64,000 bases of DNA, taken from positions 124,001 through 188,000 of the forward strand of contig CANLAE010000002.1 in NCBI GenBank assembly GCA_947488765.1, read 5' to 3'. This DNA is from Chitinophagaceae bacterium (GTDB taxonomy: Bacteria; Bacteroidota; Bacteroidia; Chitinophagales; Chitinophagaceae). A program made the translations under genes and the position numbers. Shown one piece after another: positions 18,320 through 24,817 of this stretch; within the stretch, counting starts at the first letter, position 1; the number at the start of each line of letters is the position of its first letter. The notes below the pieces were generated by a model. That model worked only from the letters and a program-made list of their open reading frames with translations, ran no database searches and was not told the origin of the DNA.

Positions 18320-19111
18320 ATGAAAACTATTAAATCTATTTTTGCTACTTGTCTCTTTTTACTAATGACCCTACTTGTGCAAGGGCAAGTAGGCATTGGA
18401 ACAAGCAGTCCAGCTGCCTCTGCAAAGTTGGAAATTAGTTCTACAACAAAAGGTTTTTTACCGCCTCGTATGACTACTACCGAGCGCAATGCAATATCTT
18501 CTCCGGCCACAGGCCTTATGGTTTTTCAAACGGATGGTAATACTGGAAATTATTTTTACAATGGCACTTCCTGGCTTCTAATAAGCAATGCCAATTATGG
18601 AGATATTAAAACTGGAATCCAAACCACAGACCATTATGGCTGGGTTAAGTTAGATGGAAGGTTAAAGTCAAGCCTGACTTCCACTCAACAAACCCAGGCA
18701 ACTGGTTTGGGCATTGGAGTCAATTTACCAAATGCGGATGGTGCATTTTTGGTTCAAAATGGAACTGCTTTAGGAGGTGTAAGTGGAAGCAATACAAAAA
18801 CTATTGCACAAAACAACTTGCCAAATGTCACACTAGGAGGAACTACATCAACCGATGGTAGCCACACGCATACATTAAAAGTTGGGGATGATTTTGGTCA
18901 GTGGTATTTTTCTTCGTTCGGGCCATCCCTTGCAGCAGGGTCACAAATCTGGACTAGTTTCGTGAATTATGCTCCTGAATCTATTAACTCGTCCGGTAGT
19001 CACGCTCACTCAATAACAACTACCTCAATCAATGGTAACGTAACACAAACTAACTTAGATATCACTCCCAAAAGCTTAAGTGTAAATACATTTATATACT
19101 TAGGGCTATAA
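18320..19111 (+). CDS. Modular surface protein 2: FLPPRMT head with phage tail-collar-like tail
   Basis: About 263 residues from the ATG at 18320, chosen because it starts a signal peptide (ending LVQGQ) and is preceded by AACCAATCAA as in gene 4; the longer reading to 18221 runs into the tag repeat and promoter. The N-terminal ~80 residues match the head of genes 1, 3 and 4 (QVGIGTSSP, KGFLPPRMT, NAISSPATGLMVF). The C-terminal part differs completely: WVKLDGRL, GSHTHTLKVG, GSHAHSIT and the ending ITPKSLSVNTFIYLGL resemble phage tail-collar/receptor-binding proteins with paired H.H metal motifs. This is a head-constant, tail-swapped paralogue. Confidence 0.72.
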   Translation: MKTIKSIFATCLFLLMTLLVQGQVGIGTSSPAASAKLEISSTTKGFLPPRMTTTERNAISSPATGLMVFQTDGNTGNYFYNGTSWLLISNANYGDIKTGIQTTDHYGWVKLDGRLKSSLTSTQQTQATGLGIGVNLPNADGAFLVQNGTALGGVSGSNTKTIAQNNLPNVTLGGTTSTDGSHTHTLKVGDDFGQWYFSSFGPSLAAGSQIWTSFVNYAPESINSSGSHAHSITTTSINGNVTQTNLDITPKSLSVNTFIYLGL

Positions 19112-19305
19112 CCTTATCCAGCACCAATATCATTGAGGACACAAAAATTTGTCTTTAGAGTCGGGTTTTATTTTTATTAAGCCGTCAAAAAAGTAGTCGT
19201 TGTGTAAGGACGAAAATGCCTTAAGTACTGCGCAATATGGGTAAGGCAATTCTAGTGTTCGCAAATTTTACTTTCAGATAGAGGACAGCTTCGGGTGCGG
19301 CCATA
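19112..19305. other. Gene-free stretch between surface proteins 2 and 3
   Basis: No supported ORF. It contains an imperfect inverted repeat TGCCTTA (19217-19223) and TAAGGCA (19242-19248) and a locally more GC-rich segment (about 19275-19303) with no recognisable coding sequence. A minus-strand frame here (19252-19458) is low-complexity, runs across the hairpin and tag repeat, and is not supported. Confidence 0.5.
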
Positions 19306-19338
19306 AAAATAGTCCCGCACGTAGTGCGGGACTATTTT
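19306..19338 (+). terminator. Strong hairpin before tag copy 2
   Basis: A perfect 15-bp stem, AAAATAGTCCCGCAC (19306-19320) with GTGCGGGACTATTTT (19324-19338), and a 3-nt GTA loop. It is unusually GC-rich for the region. Placement before the tag repeat parallels the other units. Confidence 0.8.
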
Positions 19339-19342
19339 ATTA

Positions 19343-19383
19343 GTGCCCTTTGCTAAACTGAGTATGAATGATATTGTTGCAAT
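19343..19383 (+). repeat. Tag repeat copy 2
   Basis: Core GTGCCCTTTGCTAAACTGAG plus TA (19343-19364), then ATGAATGATATTGTTGCAATTT, a diverged version of the 3' part of copies 1 and 3. Five bases after the hairpin. Confidence 0.85.
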
Positions 19384-19499
19384 TTGAGATTGGTAGTAGC
19401 AGTATTTAATTTTATTCATAAAATATCCCACAAAAAAAAATATATCTGTAAAAAACACATACTTTTACAAACAACTATAAAAAACCAAAACTGACTATT

Positions 19500-20318
19500 A
19501 TGAACTTAATAAAAAAATTATTTTTTGTTTTTTGTTTCCTATTTATTTTAACCTCATTAACAAATGCCCAAATAGGAATTGGAACCAGCAACCCAGATCC
19601 TTCTGCTAAACTAGAAATATCTTCCACTACAAAAGGCTTTTTGCCGCCAAGAATGAAAAGGATTCAAAGAGATGCAATAAACTCACCTGCTGCAGGGTTA
19701 ACTATTTGGTGTATTAATTGCGGAAAAACAGCCAATGGAGTAATAGGTGAAATGCAAGTATTTAATGGAGCGGAATGGACTAATCATACTGGGGGAACAG
19801 CTTCAGGTCAAGCAACCTTAGCTATTGGTGATTTTTACCAAGGAGGCAAAATAGCATACATTTTAGTTTCTGGTAATCCGGGTTATGATTCAAATGAACA
19901 ACATGGTTTAATAGCAGCTACTGTTGATCAAAGCACAGGAATTCAATGGGGCCCCAATAACATAGCTACAGGAGCAACAGCAACTGCTATTGGAACCGGT
20001 TTGGCCAATACAAATACCATAATCGCAAGTCAAGGAGCAGCAGCATCTAATTATGCAGCAGCATTAGCAAAAGCCTACCGTGGTGGTGGGTATAGTGATT
20101 GGTATTTACCAAGTAAAGATGAATTACAAAAACTTTATGAAAATAAGATAGCACTTGGTAATAACTTTTCAACAACAAATAGATACCATAGTTCATCTGA
20201 AGCAGTTCGTTTTCAAGGGGATACTTGGGCTGCTTGGCAAATATTTTTTGGGGATGGAAGTTGGGCAGAATGGGATAAATTAAACCAATTCAATGTTCGC
20301 GCAGTTAGGTCTTTTTAA
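19500..20318 (+). CDS. Modular surface protein 3: FLPPRMK head with DUF1566/C-lectin-like tail
   Basis: 272 residues. Signal peptide ending LTNAQ, constant head (IGIGTSNP, KLEISSTTKGFLPPR, AGLTIWCINCGK), no fibronectin module, then a DUF1566-like domain (GGKIAYILVSGNPGYD, SDWYLPSKDELQKLYENK, YHSSSEAVRF, ending VRAVRSF). A near-consensus box TACTTTTA at 19460-19467 may be the -7 element. A paralogue of genes 1 and 4 with a different body length. Confidence 0.72.
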   Translation: MNLIKKLFFVFCFLFILTSLTNAQIGIGTSNPDPSAKLEISSTTKGFLPPRMKRIQRDAINSPAAGLTIWCINCGKTANGVIGEMQVFNGAEWTNHTGGTASGQATLAIGDFYQGGKIAYILVSGNPGYDSNEQHGLIAATVDQSTGIQWGPNNIATGATATAIGTGLANTNTIIASQGAAASNYAAALAKAYRGGGYSDWYLPSKDELQKLYENKIALGNNFSTTNRYHSSSEAVRFQGDTWAAWQIFFGDGSWAEWDKLNQFNVRAVRSF

Positions 20319-20351
20319 TTACAAAAAATTTACGAACCCTCCAAAAATATT

Positions 20352-20384
20352 AAAAGCGTCCTTCAATTTTTGTAGGACGCTTTT
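20352..20384 (+). terminator. Terminator after surface-protein gene 3
   Basis: Perfect 11-bp stem AAAAGCGTCCT (20352-20362) with AGGACGCTTTT (20374-20384). The tag repeat starts four bases later. Confidence 0.8.
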
Positions 20385-20388
20385 ATTC

Positions 20389-20477
20389 GTGCCCTTTGCT
20401 AAACTGAGTACGAAAGATATTGTAAGCAATTTTAGGTCGATTTCAACTTTATTTGAAAATTTATAATGAAATACCCC
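20389..20477 (+). repeat. Tag repeat copy 3
   Basis: Core at 20389-20410, identical to copies 1, 2 and 4 over GTGCCCTTTGCTAAACTGAG plus TA. It matches copy 1 for about 90 bp. Confidence 0.87.
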
Positions 20478-20504
20478 TTAAAAAATATAACTACAAAAAG
20501 CTTA

Positions 20505-20512
20505 TATCTTTG
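20505..20512 (+). promoter_or_regulatory. -7 promoter box for surface-protein gene 4
   Basis: TATCTTTG, an exact TAnnTTTG, 32 bp before the ATG at 20545. Confidence 0.6.
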
Positions 20513-20544
20513 TATAACCTTCAAAAGAATCAAAACCAATCAAG

Positions 20545-21621
20545 ATGAATACGACTTTTAAATCAATTTTTGCGACTTGCCTTTTATTACTAGCAAATAC
20601 AATAACAAATGCACAAGTGGGCGTTGGAACAACTAGTCCAAATGCTTCTGCCAGGTTTCAAGTAGACGCCGATTCATCAACGAATGCAAAAGGTTTTTTA
20701 CCGCCCCGAGTGACTTATGCGCAAAGAAACGCCATCACTTCTCCAGCAATTGGTTTAATGGTTTTTTGCACTAATTGTGGAACAGGCGAACCACAATTTT
20801 ATAATGGAACGGGATGGAAAAATATGATTGGGGGCACCGGCTTAGGTCAGTCTCCCGCGGTTGCCTCAACAATAGCTGCTTCAAACATCTCTAAAACATC
20901 TGTAACAAGTGGCGGAAACATTACAAATGATAATGGGCTTGCCATAACAGCAAGAGGGGTTTGTTGGAGTATCTCATCGAACCCAACTACTGCCAACTCA
21001 AAAACAATTGAAAGTGGAACAACCGGGTCTTTTACAAGCAATATAACTGGCTTGAATGCAAACACTGTATACTATTTAAGGGCCTATGCAATCAATGATG
21101 GAGGAACCAGTTATGGAGATCAGGTTTCCGTAAGAACCACAGATTATGCAATTGGAGAGTCGGCACTGGGAGGTAAAATCGCCTATTTATTACAACCTGG
21201 TGACCCAGGCTATGATGCAAATATTACTCATGGTCTGGTTGCTACTAATGCTGATATTTCTACAAGTGCCCAATGGGGGTGCTCCGGGATATTTATCGGG
21301 GCTGATGGTACCGCTATTGGAACAGGCAATCAAAACACAATTAATATTACGGCTCGTTGCAGTGCAGCAGGAATAGCTGCTAGGCTTTGTGCTGATTTAG
21401 TAGAGGGTGGATATGCTGACTGGTTTTTGCCAAGTAAGGATGAATTGAATAAATTATATTTAAATCGAGTAGCTATTGGCGGTTTTTCGAATGCCGACTA
21501 TTGGAGTTCTACGGAGGTCAACCAAAACTTCGCGTGGTACCAGATTTTCACCTTTTTCTTTCAAGACGGCGCCATCAAGACATACACCTCAGGCTATGTT
21601 CGTGCCATTAGGGCTTTTTAA
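20545..21621 (+). CDS. Modular surface protein 4: FLPPRVT head, Fn3-like, DUF1566/C-lectin-like tail
   Basis: 358 residues with the same plan as gene 1: signal peptide (ending ITNAQ), head (VGVGTTSP, KGFLPPRVT, IGLMVFCTNCGTG), fibronectin-like repeat (ARGVCWSISSNPTTANSK, TVYYLRAYAINDGGTSYG) and DUF1566-like domain (GGKIAYLLQPGDPGYD, WFLPSKDELNKLY, YWSSTEVNQNFAWYQIF, ending VRAIRAF). The region just before the terminal RAIRAF is the least conserved part among genes 1, 3 and 4, where C-type-lectin-fold ligand loops would lie. Confidence 0.72.
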   Translation: MNTTFKSIFATCLLLLANTITNAQVGVGTTSPNASARFQVDADSSTNAKGFLPPRVTYAQRNAITSPAIGLMVFCTNCGTGEPQFYNGTGWKNMIGGTGLGQSPAVASTIAASNISKTSVTSGGNITNDNGLAITARGVCWSISSNPTTANSKTIESGTTGSFTSNITGLNANTVYYLRAYAINDGGTSYGDQVSVRTTDYAIGESALGGKIAYLLQPGDPGYDANITHGLVATNADISTSAQWGCSGIFIGADGTAIGTGNQNTINITARCSAAGIAARLCADLVEGGYADWFLPSKDELNKLYLNRVAIGGFSNADYWSSTEVNQNFAWYQIFTFFFQDGAIKTYTSGYVRAIRAF

Positions 21622-21678
21622 CTATTAAACTATTTGACAATTTATAAAGTCCGCGTAGCGGGAATGAAATTTTTACGT

Positions 21679-21717
21679 AATAATGGTCGTTGGAAATAAT
21701 ATCCAGCGACCATTATT
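21679..21717 (+). terminator. Hairpin after surface-protein gene 4
   Basis: AATAATGGTCG (21679-21689) pairs with CGACCATTATT (21707-21717), with inner TGGA/TCCA pairing, then a T-rich tail. Sixteen bases ahead of tag copy 4. Confidence 0.75.
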
Positions 21718-21733
21718 GTTTTCTAGAATATCA

Positions 21734-21846
21734 GTGCCCTTTGCTAAACTGAGTACGAATACAATTCAACAAGATTTAAATAAAATCTTTGGTTTCTAAT
21801 AAAATATTTAGAAGTTATATATTGATAAACTCATAAAGAGAAAAAA
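21734..21846 (+). repeat. Tag repeat copy 4 (long form)
   Basis: Core at 21734-21755. Its 3' extension differs from copies 1 and 3 but aligns with copy 5 over about 105 bp (shared CAATTCAACAAGA, TTCTAAT, AATATTT, TATTGAT.AACTC.TAAA). The remainder to 22007 holds only a short open stretch (21849-21934) resembling a gene fragment and no supported gene. Confidence 0.8.
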
Positions 21847-22007
21847 TAGTAATTTTTTGTTGCTAGTGATAGATTCTGATAAAGAATATCAAATCATTTA
21901 TAAGCAAATGTTTTCAGGAAAATACCCCAATTAATATATAGGATATTTATTCATTCTATGCAGTATATTAGCTCTTGTTTAGTTTTTACAAAGAAATATT
22001 ATTAATT

Positions 22008-23144
22008 CTATTTTAAGGAAACTGTTTCTAGCTCTATTTTTTTAATCTCATTTAAATTAATCTCATGCTTTGAAATATTTCTTTTCAAATTGTATTTATT
22101 GAAACCTATATCAATTGATTTAGTATTTAAAATATTAAAAATCATATTTGAAATTTGTTTTTGATACACTGTTGATTCACTTTTTATTTCACCATTAGGT
22201 AAAATAGTTGGACCTAAAATAGCTTGCCAAACCTGTCCAGAACCTTTCACCCAAAATCCATGCTGAGTCCATTGATGTGGTTTACTTCCTCGTCCATGAT
22301 CGGTAGTAATGATAAAAGTTGTATTGTTTTTATAGAATGGATCTGTTTGTACATAATACCATAATTCTGAAAGCATTTGATCAAATTGATGTGCCTTTTG
22401 CAAATATTGGTCATATTTGCCTTGATGTGCAAATTCATCAGTTTCACCCAAACCTAAAAAAACAATTTTAGGATGTTTGTTTTGAATAAAATTTTTTGCT
22501 GCAGCGTATGTAAGTACATCTTCTCTTGTATGGCCTTTATTTTCTATAGAATTCTGTACTTTATTGATAATATTATTTATCTCCTCAGTTGAATCCTCTA
22601 AATTTTCATAACCACTATTTACATAAATATTACTTCTATTTTCATTGATGATGTAGGGCATTACATTCCAAGAACTAAAAGCTACAACTTTACCGGAATA
22701 GTTTTTTTGTTGATTAATTTTTTCAAGTAAATTATGATTGGTATTATTGATTTTTAAGTTCGGAATAAATTTAATGTCTGCTTCACCTGTTAATATTTCA
22801 TTATACCCAGGATACGATTTTTTATAAATATTAGCAACATTTGCTTTGTTGTTAAAATTTCTATTGCCAATTATTTGTCCTTTTTTTGAAATTACATTCC
22901 AGAAAAAAGGAAGTAATTTTTTTCTTCTTTCTTCCAAATTATCAGACCAATACTGATCTCTAATTAATCCTGTATCAACTACATAATTTTCATCTTTTGT
23001 CAATGCATCATCAGCACCATTAAAAACTTCTTGCCATCTAAAACCATCAGTAGTAATAATAAAAATATTGGGAGAAGAGGAAGTATCTTGTGATTGAACT
23101 AATGAAAATAAAAAACAACAAAAAGAAACGATGAAAAATCTCAT
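22008..23144 (-). CDS. Alkaline-phosphatase-superfamily secreted hydrolase
   Basis: 378 residues with a signal peptide (ending LVQSQ). Metal-site motifs of the superfamily are visible: TTDGFRWQEVF (first Asp, about residue 33), SYPGYNEILTG with the nucleophile region (about 110), GLGETDEFAHQGKYD (about 225) and ITTDHGRGSKPHQWTQHG (about 275). This fits a type I phosphodiesterase/nucleotide-pyrophosphatase- or phosphonoacetate-hydrolase-like enzyme acting in the periplasm. The adjacent remnant of a FAD oxidoreductase often found with phosphonate genes hints at organophosphonate use, but that is inference. The gene lies antisense between tag copies 4 and 5. Confidence 0.75.
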   Translation of the reverse strand: MRFFIVSFCCFLFSLVQSQDTSSSPNIFIITTDGFRWQEVFNGADDALTKDENYVVDTGLIRDQYWSDNLEERRKKLLPFFWNVISKKGQIIGNRNFNNKANVANIYKKSYPGYNEILTGEADIKFIPNLKINNTNHNLLEKINQQKNYSGKVVAFSSWNVMPYIINENRSNIYVNSGYENLEDSTEEINNIINKVQNSIENKGHTREDVLTYAAAKNFIQNKHPKIVFLGLGETDEFAHQGKYDQYLQKAHQFDQMLSELWYYVQTDPFYKNNTTFIITTDHGRGSKPHQWTQHGFWVKGSGQVWQAILGPTILPNGEIKSESTVYQKQISNMIFNILNTKSIDIGFNKYNLKRNISKHEINLNEIKKIELETVSLK

Positions 23145-23212
23145 TTTTTAGGTTTTTCAAAGTTGTTTATACAATATGAACAGAATGCAAATAAATGATT
23201 ATGAAATTATGA

Positions 23213-23463
23213 TTAAATTGATGCAACCATCTCTTCTGCTAATCCGAAACTAAGTGTCATTCCGACTCCTCCAATTTCATTTAAAATATAAACCGATGGT
23301 TCTGGATTTAAGAAAAGCTCAGTTTCACCATTTGTCATTTTTGGATAAACACCATTACACGATTCTTTTAATGACCAAAAATCGGCAAACATAAACTGAT
23401 TTAAATACTTAAAAATTAATTGGTTTATTTCAACTTTATCAATAGTATCAATATTCTTTTACA
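23213..23463 (-). pseudogene. C-terminal remnant of a FAD-dependent oxidoreductase (DAO family)
   Basis: Minus-strand translation from about 23463 down to the stop at 23213 gives about 80 residues including FADFWSLKESCNGVYPK, NPEPSVYILNEIGG and GMTLSFGLAEEMV, the C-terminal signature of D-amino-acid-oxidase-like FAD enzymes (TIGR03364-like). The N-terminal ~300 residues, with the FAD-binding GxGxxG, are missing, and a stop closes the frame upstream at about 23464, 35 bp from tag copy 5. It is a truncated gene whose break coincides with the repeat. Confidence 0.7.
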
Positions 23464-23498
23464 AATCAACATTTTTCTTTTCATCCTTAAACAATTCG

Positions 23499-23604
23499 CA
23501 TCTTTACTAAACTGAGTACGAAATCAATTCAACAAGAAATAAGAACTTTAGATTCTAATCTAAATATTTCTTGAGTTTTCTATTGATGAACTCGTAAATA
23601 AAAA
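23499..23604 (+). repeat. Tag repeat copy 5 (long form, diverged core)
   Basis: Core CGCATCTTTACTAAACTGAG plus TA (23499-23520), five mismatches in the first ten bases versus copies 1-4 and none after. Extends about 105 bp with homology to copy 4. No terminator hairpin precedes it; the truncated FAD-oxidoreductase does. It is followed by the tracrRNA/Cas9 remnant. Confidence 0.8.
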
Positions 23605-23707
23605 AGGGAAGGAGATTTTATATCGGTAATTGAAATGAATAAAATTTTTTTTTAATTTCAAGCATATGTATTATAAGAAATTATAAATAATGCTTATTTT
23701 CGGGAGT

Positions 23708-23810
23708 AGAAATAAAAATGCATCCCGTAAAGTCGAGATGCAAACTTGATGTTTACACAACGGAAAAATCCTTATTGTGATTTGCTTCATTGTAAAAGTA
23801 AAACATAAAT
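23708..23810 (-). ncRNA. Type II CRISPR tracrRNA, apparently intact
   Basis: Read on the minus strand, about 23810 to 23708. The anti-repeat (around 23780-23805) includes GAAGCAAATCACAA, the complement of the TTGTGATTTGC start typical of Bacteroidota type II-C repeats. Next is the nexus, a stem CACAA/TTGTG (+ strand 23775-23779 and 23756-23760) around TAAGGATTTTTCCG. A terminator hairpin follows, GCATCTC/GGGATGC (+ strand 23735-23741 and 23720-23726), then a T-rich tail (23711-23719). A near-consensus -7 box (ATATTTTG, one mismatch) lies at about 23819-23826. It is divergent from the Cas9 fragment, 20 bp away. Architecture recalled from known Bacteroides tracrRNAs; ends are approximate. Confidence 0.75.
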
Positions 23811-23829
23811 CGATAAAACAAAATATTTT

Positions 23830-24430
23830 ATGAAAAAGATTTTAGGATTGGACTTAGGAACAACCTCTATTGGATGGGCATTTGTTCGTGAAGCTGAGAA
23901 GGAGGGTGAAAAATCATCTATTATAAAAATAGGTGTAAGAGTAAATCCACTGACAACTGATGAACAAACAGACTTTGAAAAAGGAAAGAGTGTTTCCTCT
24001 AATGCAGATAGAACTTTAAAACGTGGAGCAAGGAGAAATTTAGATAGATACAAGCTAAGAAGGAATAACCTCATTGAGGCTCTTAAAGAAAGTAAGCTTA
24101 TCACTGATGAAACCATTTTGGCAGAATCAGATAAAGCAACAACACACTCAACCTATCTAATTCGTTCAAAAGCGGCAACTGAAAAAATTGAGAAAGAAGA
24201 ATTTGCAAGGGTTTTATTGATGATTAACAAAAAAAGAGGTTATAAAAGTAGCCGTAAAGCTAAAAATGAAGATGAAGGACAAGTAATAGATGGAATGGCA
24301 GTTGCTAAAACATTATATGAACAAGAGATAACCCCAGGAGAATATTGTTACCAAATATTAAAGTCTGGAAAAAAGCATCTGCCAGATTTCTATAGAAGTG
24401 ATTTAAAAGCAGAATTTGAAAAAGTTGTGC
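23830..24430 (+). pseudogene. cas9: Cas9 (type II-C) N-terminal fragment
   Basis: About 200 residues of a protein that is normally 1000-1500. Present: RuvC-I motif ILGLDLGTTSIGWAFV with catalytic Asp8, the arginine-rich bridge helix (NADRTLKRGARRNLDRYKL, about residues 58-77, continuing RRNNLIEAL) and the first recognition-lobe segment (RVLLMINKKRGYKSSRK, about 127-143; KKHLPDFYRSDLKAEFEKV, about 181-199). RuvC-II, HNH, RuvC-III and the PAM-interacting domain are all missing. No frameshift or stop within the fragment. The frame continues without interruption into a serine-recombinase C-terminus and then antisense through tRNA-Leu to a TAG at 24757-24759, a total of 309 residues. The fragment cannot cleave DNA. 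Confidence 0.85.
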
Positions 24431-24650
24431 AAAATTGTTTGTTGATTGCACAAAATATAAGCCATACTTGGGTTTCAGCCGTCTACGATAGTAAACAACG
24501 TATGCAAAAGATGGTATTTCCTGATGGAGTCCTTTATAATAAGCAAAAAGGGGTAGTTCGAACTCCAAAAGTGAACTTTATATTCAATGAAATCCCTTTA
24601 CTGGCAAGCCATTTGGCCGAAAAAGAAAAAAGCGATTCTGAGAAAAATCG
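24421..24650 (+). pseudogene. C-terminal fragment of a large serine recombinase, fused to the Cas9 fragment
   Basis: From about residue 198 of the fused frame, Cas9 similarity stops and a sequence typical of the C-terminus of Bacteroidota resolvase/recombinase-family proteins begins: QRMQKMVFPDGVLYNKQKG, then VRTPKVNFIFNEIPLLA. The catalytic serine N-terminal domain and DNA-binding middle are absent. The frame then reads through the tRNA-Leu terminator (…EKSDSEKNR…) and the antisense of the tRNA (VPETGFEPAHP), a pattern seen when an element is inserted next to a tRNA gene. Assignment is by motif recollection. Confidence 0.6.
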
Positions 24651-24651
24651 C
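24624..24651 (-). terminator. Terminator of tRNA-Leu
   Basis: On the minus strand GCGATT and AATCGC (+ strand 24646-24651 and 24632-24637) form a stem 16 bp downstream of the tRNA, followed by a run of six T. Confidence 0.75.
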
Positions 24652-24667
24652 CTAAAGTCCAGCTATG

Positions 24668-24751
24668 TGCCCGAGACTGGATTCGAACCAGCACACCCTT
24701 GCGAGTACCACCACCTCAAGGTGGCTTGTCTACCAATTTCAACACCCGGGC
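24668..24751 (-). tRNA. tRNA-Leu (anticodon GAG)
   Basis: 84 nt on the minus strand. Acceptor GCCCGGG pairs with CTCGGGC (one G-U), anticodon stem CCACC/GGTGG encloses loop TTGAGGT giving GAG, a variable arm typical of class II tRNA follows (TACTCGCAAGGGTG), and the T arm contains GGTTCGAATCC. Discriminator A; the CCA end is not encoded. Confidence 0.95.
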
Positions 24752-24817
24752 AACCTTAGTAATTTTAAAATTCCTATTTACAAATGTAACACGGAATTTG
24801 AAAAGAAATCAAACTCT

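Noticed and set aside
19252-19458. Minus-strand 68-codon frame
   Set aside because: Low-complexity, crosses the perfect hairpin and tag copy 2, no promoter or family resemblance.
16979-21621. Complete diversity-generating retroelement
   Set aside because: Tails fit such targets, but no reverse transcriptase, accessory gene or template repeat is present in the window.
18124-21755. Classical integron attC sites at the tag repeats
   Set aside because: The core lacks the RYYYAAC / GTTRRRY boxes in inverted order around the hairpin, and no integron integrase is in the window. Only the cassette-like layout is similar.
23787-24116. Minus-strand 109-codon frame opposite Cas9
   Set aside because: A shadow of the Cas9 frame; it ends within the tracrRNA and has no independent support.
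23145-24760. CRISPR array next to the Cas9 remnant
   Set aside because: Looked for further copies of the TTGTGATTTGC repeat start or its complement and for 25-48 nt periodic repeats; only the single anti-repeat of the tracrRNA is present.
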